From Caldalkalibacillus uzonensis (GTDB taxonomy: Bacteria > Bacillota > Bacilli > Caldalkalibacillales > Caldalkalibacillaceae): DNA of 57,429 nt. The position numbers and the translations under genes are program-made. The stretch's first letter is position 1. Each line of letters opens with the position of its first letter. The stretch is taken from positions 1-57,429 of the forward strand of contig NZ_JAUSUQ010000017.1 of NCBI RefSeq assembly GCF_030814135.1. The letters run 5' to 3'. Positions 8,425 through 16,885 of this stretch are shown in pieces. The notes below the pieces were generated by a model. That model searched no databases, was not told the DNA's origin, and saw only the letters and a program-made list of their open reading frames with translations.

Positions 8425-8479
8425 CACCTAACACTGTTAGATGTTAAACCTAACAGTGTTAGGTGACTAACGTTGTTAG
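8425..8479. promoter_or_regulatory. Three tandem palindromic operators of the TetR regulator
   Basis: Three 13-bp palindromes occur in 52 bp: CTAACACTGTTAG (8428-8440), CTAACAGTGTTAG (8450-8462) and CTAACGTTGTTAG (8467-8479), centres 22 and 17 bp apart. The first two form a perfect 16-bp inverted repeat, 8425-8440 with 8450-8465 (CACCTAACACTGTTAG and its complement). A TTGACA hexamer at 8421-8426 abuts the first site. The positions between two divergent starts point to repression of both genes. Confidence 0.85.
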
Positions 8480-8517
8480 TTTAAATATATCATAAGGTGT
8501 AGGAGGAACAAATAAAG

Positions 8518-8751
8518 ATGGATAAGAGAATAGAGATGATAGTCGGATTGTTTTACGCGGCTGGTGTGATTATGGCCGCTGCTGCATTTATGACTGTCGG
8601 TTTGCTGACAGGAGCATGGTTGGCTGCATTGTTTGCCTGTGCAGGAGCCGGAATTGGGTTTGGACTGATCATGCATGGACTCCTTGTTTTTTTAGATTAC
8701 CGCTATGATAAGAAAGTTAGTTGGAGGAAGGATAATAATAGCCATGGCTAA
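8518..8751 (+). CDS. Small membrane protein next to the TetR operator
   Basis: A 77-aa protein with two membrane segments (about 8-28 and 32-58) and a charged C-terminus (YRYDKKVSWRKDNN). AGGAGG lies 11 bases before the ATG. I do not recognise the family. Its end overlaps the start of the next, truncated reading frame by 8 bases, so the two were one translational unit under TetR control. A role in efflux or membrane stress is possible but not shown. Confidence 0.7.
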   Translation: MDKRIEMIVGLFYAAGVIMAAAAFMTVGLLTGAWLAALFACAGAGIGFGLIMHGLLVFLDYRYDKKVSWRKDNNSHG

Positions 8752-8884
8752 AACCAAAGGGTACAAGGGAATCGGTATGAAAGGGATTATCGCCAAATTT
8801 TACGCCAAAAATGCCCAAAAAACGATGGACGACTACATCCAACACGCCCAGGTCATCACCAGCAAATTAGAAATTATTTCGTGA
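8744..8884 (+). pseudogene. N-terminal remnant of a class I SAM methyltransferase
   Basis: This 46-codon frame starts MAKTKGYKGIGMKGIIAKF and continues YAKNAQKTMDDYIQHAQ, which resembles the start of UbiE-like class I SAM-dependent methyltransferases of Firmicutes. In those the next residues lead into the glycine-rich SAM-binding motif LEIAPGPG. Here the frame ends in KLEIIS and a stop, so the whole catalytic part is gone. The following 75 bases up to the ATPase gene contain no recognisable remainder. The match is from memory of the family, not from a search. Confidence 0.55.
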
Positions 8885-8959
8885 TTGCATGTCACATAAA
8901 TACAGAATACAAAAAACATGTCATTGGCAGGTATTTCAGATGTATGGGTAATAGCTTGT

Positions 8960-10042
8960 TTAAATGATATATGATGCTAAAGTTTGCTGGTGCGGTTGCG
9001 GCTCTGCAAAAACAGGCACAAGCCCTACCCGCTCGCCTGGCATAAAACGGCGGCTGCTGGCCGGTTGATAGATTGTCCACGTTTGTTCCCCAACTTGAAC
9101 CGTATAATGAATTTCCTGTCCTTGATATTGGGCAAAGGTGACGGTGGCTGCAACTGACGTCTCTCCAGCTGGGAAGAGCTTAAACTGCTCGGGACGGACG
9201 GGATAAAGGTTTTGCCGTTTAAATTCAGCCACCACGCCGGTATCCGGCCACCGTTCTGCTGGGGCATGAGCCGGCCTAAAGCACTCACCTTCCCATCTTC
9301 CTTCAACCAGATTGCATTTGCCCACAAAGGTGGCCACAAAAGGGCTTTGTGGCTGGGTGTAAATTGTCTCAGGCGGTGCAGCTTGTTCAATATGACCGTC
9401 ATTCATCACAATGACCCGGTCAGCCATAGCCAACGCTTCGCTCTGATCATGGGTCACATAGACAATAGCTGCTTGCGTCTGTTGGTGAATAGCCTGAATT
9501 TCCCTTCTTAACTCCATCCTCAGCTCGGCATCCAGTGCACTTAAAGGCTCATCCATCAGCAACAAGCCTGGCAGTGGCGCTATGGCCCGGCCCAATGATA
9601 CTCTCTGCTTTTGTCCTCCTGACAGCTCAGCTGGATACCGGTCAGCAAACCTGTCCATCCCTGTCAGCTTCAACACCTCTCTCACCCGCTGCTCAATATT
9701 TTCTTTTAATTTGGATGTCACATACCGGTGGTGTAACAGAGGAAAGCGGATATGTTCGGCAACGGTCATATGCGGCCATAAGGCAAAAGACTGAAAAACC
9801 ATACCGATGTTGCGTTTCTCTGGAGGCAAAGCATGTGACGGGGAGGCGACCACCACCCCATCGATCGTAATCGTGCCAACAGTCGGTTTAATAAAGCCAG
9901 CCAGCAGCTTGAGCAAGGTCGTCTTCCCACATCCGGAGGGACCCAGAATGGCCACGAACTCACCCCGCTCAATGGTCAAGTTAACAGCTGAAAGTGCGGG
10001 TTGCCCTGCATACGTTTTGCTGACATCATGAAGCTGAATCAT
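8960..10042 (-). CDS. ABC importer ATPase, FbpC/AfuC type
   Basis: A 360-aa ATPase: Walker A GPSGCGKTT (34-42), Q-loop, signature LSGGQKQRVSLGRA, Walker B LLLMDEPLSALDAELR, switch His in YVTHDQSEAL, and a C-terminal TOBE-like beta domain after residue 235. This layout is that of the CUT1/ferric-type importers (FbpC, AfuC, PotA). It overlaps the end of the permease frame by 17 bases and has AAGGAAGG before the ATG, so it is the last gene of a five-function operon. Confidence 0.92.
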   Translation of the reverse strand: MIQLHDVSKTYAGQPALSAVNLTIERGEFVAILGPSGCGKTTLLKLLAGFIKPTVGTITIDGVVVASPSHALPPEKRNIGMVFQSFALWPHMTVAEHIRFPLLHHRYVTSKLKENIEQRVREVLKLTGMDRFADRYPAELSGGQKQRVSLGRAIAPLPGLLLMDEPLSALDAELRMELRREIQAIHQQTQAAIVYVTHDQSEALAMADRVIVMNDGHIEQAAPPETIYTQPQSPFVATFVGKCNLVEGRWEGECFRPAHAPAERWPDTGVVAEFKRQNLYPVRPEQFKLFPAGETSVAATVTFAQYQGQEIHYTVQVGEQTWTIYQPASSRRFMPGERVGLVPVFAEPQPHQQTLASYII

Positions 10043-11717
10043 TTTGTTTCAACACCTTCCTTCTCCACAGCTTGTCAGCAGCCATAAAGGCGACTCCTCC
10101 ACTGAGGATCACAGCGACAATCAGACTGGAAAATGCCGTTGAATAGGGAGTATAGCCAGCTTGTTCATAACTGAAAATGATCACACCAATCGTTTCTGCC
10201 CCGCTTGACCACAGCAAGCTGGAGACCGTCAACTCCGTCAAGGCCGTTAAAAAGACAAGCACGACACCGGCCAATACCCCCGGCAGAAGCAGGGGAAGCA
10301 TGATGTTCTTCCACCTCGTCAGTGCTGAAGCGCCAGCTGTTCTGGCTGCTTCCTCTATGGAAACATCGACTTGGGTCAATGCCGCATAACTGGCCCGCAG
10401 TTGCAGGATAAGAAAGCGTGTGACATAAGCGATCAACAACAGCCAGATTGTACCATACAATCCCGGATTCCATCCTGGCACAGGCTCCATCCAGGCCAAA
10501 ATCATACACAAAGCGAGCACCGTGCCGGGCAAAACATAGGGCAAGGTGACCATCATTTCAGCCGCTTTGGTCCACAACGAATGGTATTTATGGCGCAGAT
10601 AGGCGAGCACCGTGCCGGCCAGCACACAGATCGCCGCTGTAGACAGGGCCAGTTTCACACTGTTTTTCAGAGCGGCTAATGTTTTGGGGTCTTTAAATAA
10701 CACATAGTGATAGTTTTTAAACGACAAATTAGCCAGGCTAAAGTCGAGTCCGTAGGCCTTAATCAATGCTGTGGCTGCCATGGTCAGCAGGGGAACAAGA
10801 CTGGTGGTCAGCAAAAATCCCCACATGAAGAGTTCGATTAACCTTCTGCAGCTTGACGCTAAGAAGATACGGGATTCAGGATCCGGTTTGACCGTTTCCG
10901 TGATACGATTGCGCTTTAGAAGCAGCCACTGCAATAACGTGCCGATCAAGGCGATAATCCCCAACAGAACAGAGAGGACAGCAGTCCTGGAAAAAGCAGC
11001 AGGCCCAAAAGCAGCGACCTGTTCATAAATGTAAGTGCTGAGCACACGGATATTGGCTGGTATGCCTAAAAAGGCCGGTATGCCGAAATTATCCAAATTG
11101 GTTAAAAAGGCCAGCATTCCCCCGCTGACAATCCCTGGCAAAGCCATGGAAAAGATGATTTTGGTCATCACTAGTTTCTGGCCAGCGCCGCTGGTGCGAG
11201 CCGCTTGTTCCAATTCCCGGGGAATCCTGCGCAACACATCGACTGTGAGCAGGTAGACCAGGGGATAATGGGACAAGCCCATGACAAAGATAATCCCGCC
11301 CATGCTATACAGGCTAGGGACGTTCAACTCCCAGGGCAGCCAGCTAACGGCAGCTTGTACCGGTCCATTTGTGCCGAAAAATTGAACCCAAGCCAAGGTT
11401 GTAATATATGACGGAATAATAAACGGCAAAAAGATAAACAGCTGCATCCATTTTTTGTGTCTCAGATTGAGATAAGCCACTGCCCAGGCGATGGTCACCC
11501 CTAAACATACGGAAACCCCGGTAGCACCCAAGACAATGAACAATGTATTTTTCACGGCAGTCCATGTCGCCGCCTCCTGCAAAATCTGACTGTAATGAGC
11601 CAGAGTCAAACCCTCATCTGCTGTAAAGCTCAGGCCAATAAGGCGTAAGACAGGGATGACAAAAAAGATGCCAATCAGCAGCAAACCTGCCAGGGGCCAC
11701 CAGCGCTTGGAATACAT
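10026..11717 (-). CDS. Double-domain ABC permease, FbpB type
   Basis: This 563-aa segment carries two homologous permease halves, about six membrane helices each, with EAA-type loops (EQAARTSGAGQKLVMTKI in the first, EEAARTAGASALTRWKNI in the second). That is the FbpB/AfuB arrangement. The reading frame is open upstream into the lipoprotein gene with no stop between them. An ATG at 11717 has an excellent ribosome site (AAGGAGAGAGG, complement of 11721-11731), and MYSKRWWPLAG has the positive charges expected inside the cell. I therefore read it as a separate start, with read-through fusion as the alternative. Confidence 0.85.
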   Translation of the reverse strand: MYSKRWWPLAGLLLIGIFFVIPVLRLIGLSFTADEGLTLAHYSQILQEAATWTAVKNTLFIVLGATGVSVCLGVTIAWAVAYLNLRHKKWMQLFIFLPFIIPSYITTLAWVQFFGTNGPVQAAVSWLPWELNVPSLYSMGGIIFVMGLSHYPLVYLLTVDVLRRIPRELEQAARTSGAGQKLVMTKIIFSMALPGIVSGGMLAFLTNLDNFGIPAFLGIPANIRVLSTYIYEQVAAFGPAAFSRTAVLSVLLGIIALIGTLLQWLLLKRNRITETVKPDPESRIFLASSCRRLIELFMWGFLLTTSLVPLLTMAATALIKAYGLDFSLANLSFKNYHYVLFKDPKTLAALKNSVKLALSTAAICVLAGTVLAYLRHKYHSLWTKAAEMMVTLPYVLPGTVLALCMILAWMEPVPGWNPGLYGTIWLLLIAYVTRFLILQLRASYAALTQVDVSIEEAARTAGASALTRWKNIMLPLLLPGVLAGVVLVFLTALTELTVSSLLWSSGAETIGVIIFSYEQAGYTPYSTAFSSLIVAVILSGGVAFMAADKLWRRKVLKQNDSAS

Positions 11718-12809
11718 TGTCCTCTCTCCTTCTTCGGCTTGGTGAGCCAAATATTGCTGCCCAAAAATGTTACCAAACTGTTGCTTGTCTTGTTCCCGGT
11801 ATTGATAAAGTTCAGAAATATCTGCCGTCAAAATGTTTAATTCATCAACCGACTTTAATCCTTCAGGTGTAGATAAGCCAGAGCGAATGGGGGTATATCC
11901 CAGTCTCACCGCTAACTGCTGCCCCTGTTCGGACAGGACAAAGTCAACAAAGGCTTGGGCCGCTGTTATATTTTCAGTGTTATGCACAATGCCAATGGGT
12001 TCCGTGATAGCCGGCACGCCTTCTTCTGGATAAATAAGCTCAACAGGCGAGCCTTCCTGTTTGGCCCGGGCGACTAAAAAGTCAACCACAACGCCGTATG
12101 CTTTTTCACCGGAAGCCACTGCCTGCAACACTCCGCCGTTTCCTTGGGTGACGGTCATGTCATTCGCTTTTAATGCTTCAAAAAAATCCCACCCAAAGGC
12201 GTCGTTTCTGCTCATCACGCCCACGTTGTAAGCGGCCGCACCTGAGTAAAACGGGCTGGGCATAATGCCTTTGCCTCTGGCCTCTTCTGAGCTGAGGACA
12301 TGCCAGCTAGACGGCATCTCTGTGACCAGATTGGAATTGACGGCCATAGCAGTGGTGATCACTTTGGTCCCATAGTAATAACCGTCGGGATCGACAAATT
12401 CAGCCGGTATGTCAGCCGCTTGGGAAGAATGGTAAGCAAGCAGCAACCCTTCTTCTTTTAAGCTTTCAAAGGTAACTGCGTCGGCAACCAGCAAAACATC
12501 AGCTTGAATACCTCCGGCCATGTGTTCAGCCTGAATTTTGGCTATCACTTCTTCTGTGCCTGAACGGAAGATGTCCACCTGAACCTCGGGATAATGGGCA
12601 GTAAATGCCTCAACTAAAGCTTGAGCATCCTCGTCAGGTTGTGACGTATAAAAATGAAGGATGCCGGATACTCCTGCCCGTTCTTCTACCTGTGTATCAG
12701 GGGCCTCATGGTCTTGTTCCTGACTGGCAGAAGATTCTTCGCTTTGACTGCAGCCGGCGAAAAGAAGTGCAGCGCACAACAAGATCATGACCCACATATA
12801 TTTACGCAT
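11718..12809 (-). CDS. Lipoprotein substrate-binding protein, FbpA/AfuA type, lacking a stop codon
   Basis: From ATG 12809 the protein has a lipoprotein signal with lipobox LLFAGC (Cys20) and a periplasmic-binding fold of the ferric/sugar-phosphate/2-aminoethylphosphonate group (LHFYTSQPDEDAQALVEAF near the mature N-terminus; SGAAAYNVGVM and EPIGIVHN further on). It should present substrate to the permease that follows. GGGAGG lies before the start. The SurE stop overlaps the ATG by 8 bases. The expected stop after FGNIFG is missing, and the frame continues through QQYLAHQAEEGERT into the permease, so the C-terminus given here is nominal. Confidence 0.82.
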
Positions 12810-13623
12810 GATGACTTTCCTCCCTAACTGAAGACGATGTTTGAAATGAAAGTGGTTTAAACCACTTTCTAATTTGCTCAATTTTTCGCCTGTTGTTAAA
12901 CTGGTGATCAACAGAAACAGGCGTAACTGTAATGTAACCTTCTTTCAGTTTCAAATAATCGCTGTCCCTGTTAAACTCAGTTAATTGGATTAAGTGATCT
13001 GTGAGCCAATAGTAGACTTGTCCGTAAGGGTCATTTAAGCCCACATAGCGGTAGCGGGAAACGGTCATATCTAAAGGAACAACTTCAACTCCCTTGCACA
13101 GATCTTTGGGCAGGTCAGGCAGATTGATGTTTAGAAAAATGCCTTGGGGAATAGTATGCTGTAAAATCATTTCCGCCACATGGTAAAACAGTTGTTTGAC
13201 TCTGGTGTAATTCACTTTCTTTTCTTTAAAAGCCTGTAACGATACGGCAACAGCAGGAACGTGATAGAGCGAGGCTTCCACAGCTCCGGCCATTGTACCG
13301 GAATAATAAATATCGCGGCCCAGATTAGGTCCCAGATTAATGCCGGAGAAGAGGATATCCGGTTTTTCCTTCAGTAATACTTCTACGCCGAGCTTGACAC
13401 AATCGGCTGGCGTTCCATTTACGCTCCAAACACCTTTTGACCCAGGGAAAAGATCCACAGGTGTCAGTTTCAAAGGGGTTCGCAGGGTATTGGCATGGCC
13501 GACAGCACTTTTCTCCTGATCCGGACAGACAACGTAGACATTGCCGAAATGTTGCAAAACCTGGGTAAGGGCTTCCACTCCTGGCGCAAAGATGCCGTCA
13601 TCATTGGTGACCAAAATGTTCAA
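12802..13623 (-). CDS. surE: SurE-type 5'/3'-nucleotidase
   Basis: A 273-aa phosphatase starting MNILVTNDDG with metal ligands Asp8, Asp9 and Ser39 (DQEKSAVGH) and the NGTPADCVKLG and SGINLGPNLG motifs of SurE. SurE hydrolyses nucleoside monophosphates and other phosphate esters. The TTG start at 13623 is supported by GGAGGTGA 7 bases upstream and by a TTGA overlap with the stop of the preceding gene. It ends inside the ribosome site region of the lipoprotein gene. Being within a transporter operon is unlike the usual surE-pcm context and suggests that it dephosphorylates the imported compound. Confidence 0.9.
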   Translation of the reverse strand: MNILVTNDDGIFAPGVEALTQVLQHFGNVYVVCPDQEKSAVGHANTLRTPLKLTPVDLFPGSKGVWSVNGTPADCVKLGVEVLLKEKPDILFSGINLGPNLGRDIYYSGTMAGAVEASLYHVPAVAVSLQAFKEKKVNYTRVKQLFYHVAEMILQHTIPQGIFLNINLPDLPKDLCKGVEVVPLDMTVSRYRYVGLNDPYGQVYYWLTDHLIQLTEFNRDSDYLKLKEGYITVTPVSVDHQFNNRRKIEQIRKWFKPLSFQTSSSVREESHHA

Positions 13624-14417
13624 TTTGTCACCTCCGCAACCGGGTTTGTCACGCTTTGAGTCACAAAACGCAAATTTTTTTCCAGCCAAACCAGCTCCCG
13701 CGAGGCATCAAACCCTTCAATAATGACAGGAACATCTCTGATTTGCAAAAACATGTCCAGAATATCCGGCTTAATATCCCCCGAGCCAAGTGGCAAGTGC
13801 AGGGTTTGAGCTGTGGCATCACTGATATGGATTTTGTTCACATGGGGCGTTTGCCGCCAGATGGAGATAATATCCTGATCAAGGGGGATATGGGCCACAT
13901 CAAAGGTGGTTTTAAGCACAGGGCTGAAGGGGTTGATCATCTTGGCCACCATACCAGGTGTGGTGATAAACTCATCTTTTTTCCATTCCATCATTTCCAG
14001 TGAAAGGGTCAAGCCATAGCCCCGTCCCAAGTCAACAATACGTTCTAAAGCATGGAACATCCGGGCTTCATACCACTCGGTCTCCACAGCAGCCAGCGTC
14101 AGTTTACCAGGGTGAAAGGTGACGTTGTCAGCACCTATACGGGAGGCCAGTTCCAGGGAGCGTTTGATCTCGTTAATCGATTGGAGCCGGATCCCCTCGT
14201 TTAAGGCACATAGATTTAAATCCCAGCTGGCAGCATGAACTGTAAGGAAAATTCCTGTTTCTTTTCGGGCCCGGTCTATTGTATCCACATCAGAACCGTG
14301 TTCCCAGACATGTTCAGCCCACACTTCAACGCCAACAACACCTGCTTCCTTGGCCAGGTAAATAACATCTTCGATCGGATAGGCCCAACACAGGGTAGAA
14401 GCTATACCGACGTGCAC
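13620..14417 (-). CDS. TIM-barrel sugar phosphate isomerase/epimerase-like protein
   Basis: A 265-aa protein of the xylose isomerase-like TIM-barrel superfamily (AP endonuclease family 2 fold). Recognisable strands include GVEVWAEHVWEHG, LTVHAASWDLNL, NVTFHPGKLT, LSLEMMEWKKDE, TTFDVAHIP, KIHISDATAQT and VPVIIEGFD, with the His/Glu/Asp metal-site residues such folds use. GTG 14417 is chosen because AAAGGAGG lies 11 bases upstream; the ATG at 14516 has no ribosome site. First gene of the operon with SurE and the importer. Substrate is unknown; a sugar or sugar phosphate is the natural guess. Confidence 0.8.
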   Translation of the reverse strand: MHVGIASTLCWAYPIEDVIYLAKEAGVVGVEVWAEHVWEHGSDVDTIDRARKETGIFLTVHAASWDLNLCALNEGIRLQSINEIKRSLELASRIGADNVTFHPGKLTLAAVETEWYEARMFHALERIVDLGRGYGLTLSLEMMEWKKDEFITTPGMVAKMINPFSPVLKTTFDVAHIPLDQDIISIWRQTPHVNKIHISDATAQTLHLPLGSGDIKPDILDMFLQIRDVPVIIEGFDASRELVWLEKNLRFVTQSVTNPVAEVTN

Positions 14418-14517
14418 TGTATTGGTTTCCTCCTTTCCCAAGTAACCTAAATTAGCGAGATTCTCCACATTATCCAACAAAAGAGGTTCTCCCCCTTTCG
14501 CTGTTGCTGTTTCCATC

Positions 14518-14568
14518 TTAATAAACGATTATTAATTTGGTATTAAGAGGAACATAAGCTTTTGTAAA
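14518..14568 (-). promoter_or_regulatory. Candidate promoter and operator of the SurE/importer operon
   Basis: On the minus strand TTTACA (14563-14568) and TAATAC (14540-14545) are 17 bp apart. Just downstream is the inverted repeat TTAATAA-ACGA-TTATTAA (14518-14535), placed where a repressor would block transcription. No regulator gene is adjacent, so the controlling protein is unknown. Confidence 0.4.
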
Positions 14569-14771
14569 AAAATATATAAAGCAGGGAGAAAAGTGAGTAG
14601 AACGTGCTTCTAGGCTGATAACAAGGGTGAGGAGAATTGAGGAGAGTTTTAATGTAAATATAGTGTTAAAGATTAACAAAAACTTAATTAAACACTCGAC
14701 GTAACCACAGTATAACTTTCCGACTTTTACCTAAACTATAGACGTAACTACCTAAAAAAGGAGTTCGGTTT

Positions 14772-15056
14772 ATGAGCAAAAAAGAAAAGACCGCTGTCCC
14801 AAATTTGCAAACGGCCAACTTTTCACCGGGAGAAAACACCTATCTTACTGAAATAGGACAAAACGATGAAACATATAAAGCCTTATACTGGGAAGAAGTG
14901 AAGTCACCCACTGCCGATACTGCCGCTGATCATCCCGGAGATGAAAATCAATCCAGAGCTGAACACAGAGGGGTTGAGAATCCCGGCAAAGAGTATGATA
15001 CACATAAAGTAGCTGAAGAATATGGGCGAAAAAGTCTGGATGAACATTTAAGATAA
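14772..15056 (+). CDS. Hypothetical hydrophilic protein
   Basis: A 94-aa soluble, highly charged protein (MSKKEKTAVPNLQT at the start, EEYGRKSLDEHLR at the end) without cysteines or membrane segments. AAAAGGAG lies 8 bases before the ATG and the composition looks coding. I do not recognise the family. It stands alone, divergent from the importer operon and convergent with the genes to its right; low complexity and charge suggest a mostly disordered protein. Confidence 0.6.
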   Translation: MSKKEKTAVPNLQTANFSPGENTYLTEIGQNDETYKALYWEEVKSPTADTAADHPGDENQSRAEHRGVENPGKEYDTHKVAEEYGRKSLDEHLR

Positions 15057-15070
15057 ATACAGCTGTCCCG

Positions 15071-15264
15071 CTACTGTGCAAAGTACAAATGATAGTGGCG
15101 GGCACAGCGGGGGTTAAAGGGGGCACCGCAGGCGGGGCAGTGAAACTGACAACCGAGATCGTCCTTAATGGATAATTCCCGGCCACAAGCCCCGCACAAG
15201 ATGGCGGTTGTATCCCACTCTGCTTGAGGCCTGCGGTCTGCTTGATGCCAATTTTACGCCGCAT
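15071..15264 (-). pseudogene. Small zinc-ribbon protein with an apparent frameshift
   Basis: An ATG at 15264 with GTGGAGG 5-6 bases upstream opens MRRKIGIKQTAGLKQ. One frame over, the sequence continues EWDTTAILCGACGRELSIKD and then CQFHCPACGAPFNPRCARHYHLYFAQ before TAG at 15071. The second part has three Cys pairs typical of a zinc ribbon but no start codon of its own after an upstream TAA. The two parts join near 15222 if one base is gained or lost. Either the gene is broken or the base sequence has an error there. Confidence 0.5.
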
Positions 15265-15316
15265 AGAATCCTCCACCTCTCATTCAAGACGGGCCAAATG
15301 GCCGCTTATGGCCGGT

Positions 15317-16699
15317 TTATCCCTTCCCCCCCAGCACTGCTTTGGCCAGTTCCAGCTGCTTTTTAACCTGGGTGAAACCTGTGCCTCCTTCGCTCTGGCG
15401 TGCGCTCACCACTTGCTTCGGTTGCAAAGTCTCGTAAATGTCCTCTGCAAACAGCGGGCTGAACCGCTGATACTCGTCCAGGCTCAGATCAAGCAAGAAT
15501 TTCTTATGCTGAATGGCATACAGCACCACTTGCCCGATAATGGCATGAGCCTCGCGGAACGGCAAACCTTTATTCACCAAATAGTCGGCGATATCAGTAG
15601 CATTGGAATAGTCTTCTTGCACCGCTTGGCGCATCTTCCCTGTGTTAACCTGCATCGTTTCAAGCATAGGGGCCAAAAGCTGTAAGGCGCCTTCCAGTGT
15701 GGCCACGGTATCCAGCATGCCTTCCTTATCTTCCTGCATATCTTTGTTATAGGCCAGAGGCAAACCTTTCAATACGGTGAGCAGTCCTATCAGATGTCCG
15801 TAGACCCGTCCCGTTTTGGCCCGCAACAGCTCAGGCACATCCGGATTTTTCTTTTGGGGCATAATGCTGGAGCCTGTACAGAAGGCATCATCCAGTTCGA
15901 TAAATTGAAACTCCTGGCTGGACCAAATCACCAGTTCCTCTGACAGCCGGGAAATATGCATCATCAATACTGAGGCGTTGGATAAAAACTCCAAGATAAA
16001 ATCCCGGTCACTCACCGCATCCAGGCTGTTGGGATAGATATCATCAAAGCCTAACAGTTCCGCTGACCGCCTCCGGTCAATGGGAAAGGTGGTCCCGGCC
16101 AAAGCCCCTGCTCCCAAGGGGGAGAGGTTAACCCGCTTCAAACTGTCTTTGAAACGCCCCTTATCCCGCTCAAACATCCAAAAATAGGCCAACAAATGAT
16201 GGGCAAAGGATATTGGCTGGGCCCGCTGCAAATGGGTATAGCCGGGTAAAATCGTCTCCACATGGGCGTCAGCCTGCTTGATGATGGCCTGCTGTATATC
16301 CTCCAGCAGTTGGATCAAGAAGCTAATCTTTTTCCGCAGATAGAGATGCATATCGGTGGCTACCTGGTCGTTCCGGCTGCGTCCGGTATGCAACTTGCCG
16401 CCCACGGGGCCAATTTCATCGATGAGCAGTTTCTCAATGTTCATATGGATATCTTCATGTTCCACACTAAACTGGATCTCGCCTTTTTCAACTTTTTCCT
16501 TAATTTTTAACAGACCCTGCTTAATCTGCTCCGCTTCCTCCGGGGCAATCACACCGCACTCGCCCAACATCTGCACATGGGCCAGACTGCCCTCAATATC
16601 TTCTTCTGCTAGCTGCTGGTCAAAGGAGATCGAAGCTGTATACTCTTCAACCAGTTTATTTGTCGCTTTGGTGAAACGTCCTCCCCACAATTTAGTCAT
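15317..16699 (-). CDS. argH: Argininosuccinate lyase
   Basis: A 460-aa enzyme of the fumarase/aspartase superfamily that splits argininosuccinate into arginine and fumarate, the last step of arginine synthesis. Key segments: [31 protein letters not shown], and the mobile signature loop [12 protein letters not shown] with the catalytic serine. ATG 16699 has GGAGGAAG 6-8 bases upstream and gives the normal length. The frame stays open upstream to 16852 without a ribosome site. It lies 186 bases after argG and shares its transcript. Confidence 0.96.
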   Translation of the reverse strand: MTKLWGGRFTKATNKLVEEYTASISFDQQLAEEDIEGSLAHVQMLGECGVIAPEEAEQIKQGLLKIKEKVEKGEIQFSVEHEDIHMNIEKLLIDEIGPVGGKLHTGRSRNDQVATDMHLYLRKKISFLIQLLEDIQQAIIKQADAHVETILPGYTHLQRAQPISFAHHLLAYFWMFERDKGRFKDSLKRVNLSPLGAGALAGTTFPIDRRRSAELLGFDDIYPNSLDAVSDRDFILEFLSNASVLMMHISRLSEELVIWSSQEFQFIELDDAFCTGSSIMPQKKNPDVPELLRAKTGRVYGHLIGLLTVLKGLPLAYNKDMQEDKEGMLDTVATLEGALQLLAPMLETMQVNTGKMRQAVQEDYSNATDIADYLVNKGLPFREAHAIIGQVVLYAIQHKKFLLDLSLDEYQRFSPLFAEDIYETLQPKQVVSARQSEGGTGFTQVKKQLELAKAVLGGKG

Positions 16700-16885
16700 A
16701 TCTGCTTCCTCCTCTGCTGGCTCACGAATCTGCACATACTCTAAATCACTCAAGTGATAAAAAGAAGAGTGGGCCACTATTCGGCCAGCTTTGGCCTTGA
16801 CCCACACCCCTGCATTGTACATCATCCTCATCACTGAATAAACTTGACTCACTGGATGAAGCTGTTGCTGTTGCTCTTGTTCCAG

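Noticed and set aside
14418-14516. Longer TIM-barrel protein from ATG 14516
   Set aside because: No ribosome site before that ATG; AAAGGAGG fits the GTG at 14417 and the barrel's first strand follows it.
16700-16852. In-frame 51-codon extension upstream of argH
   Set aside because: No ribosome site at its first start, no resemblance to a known ArgH extension, and a strong ribosome site at 16699 gives the normal protein.
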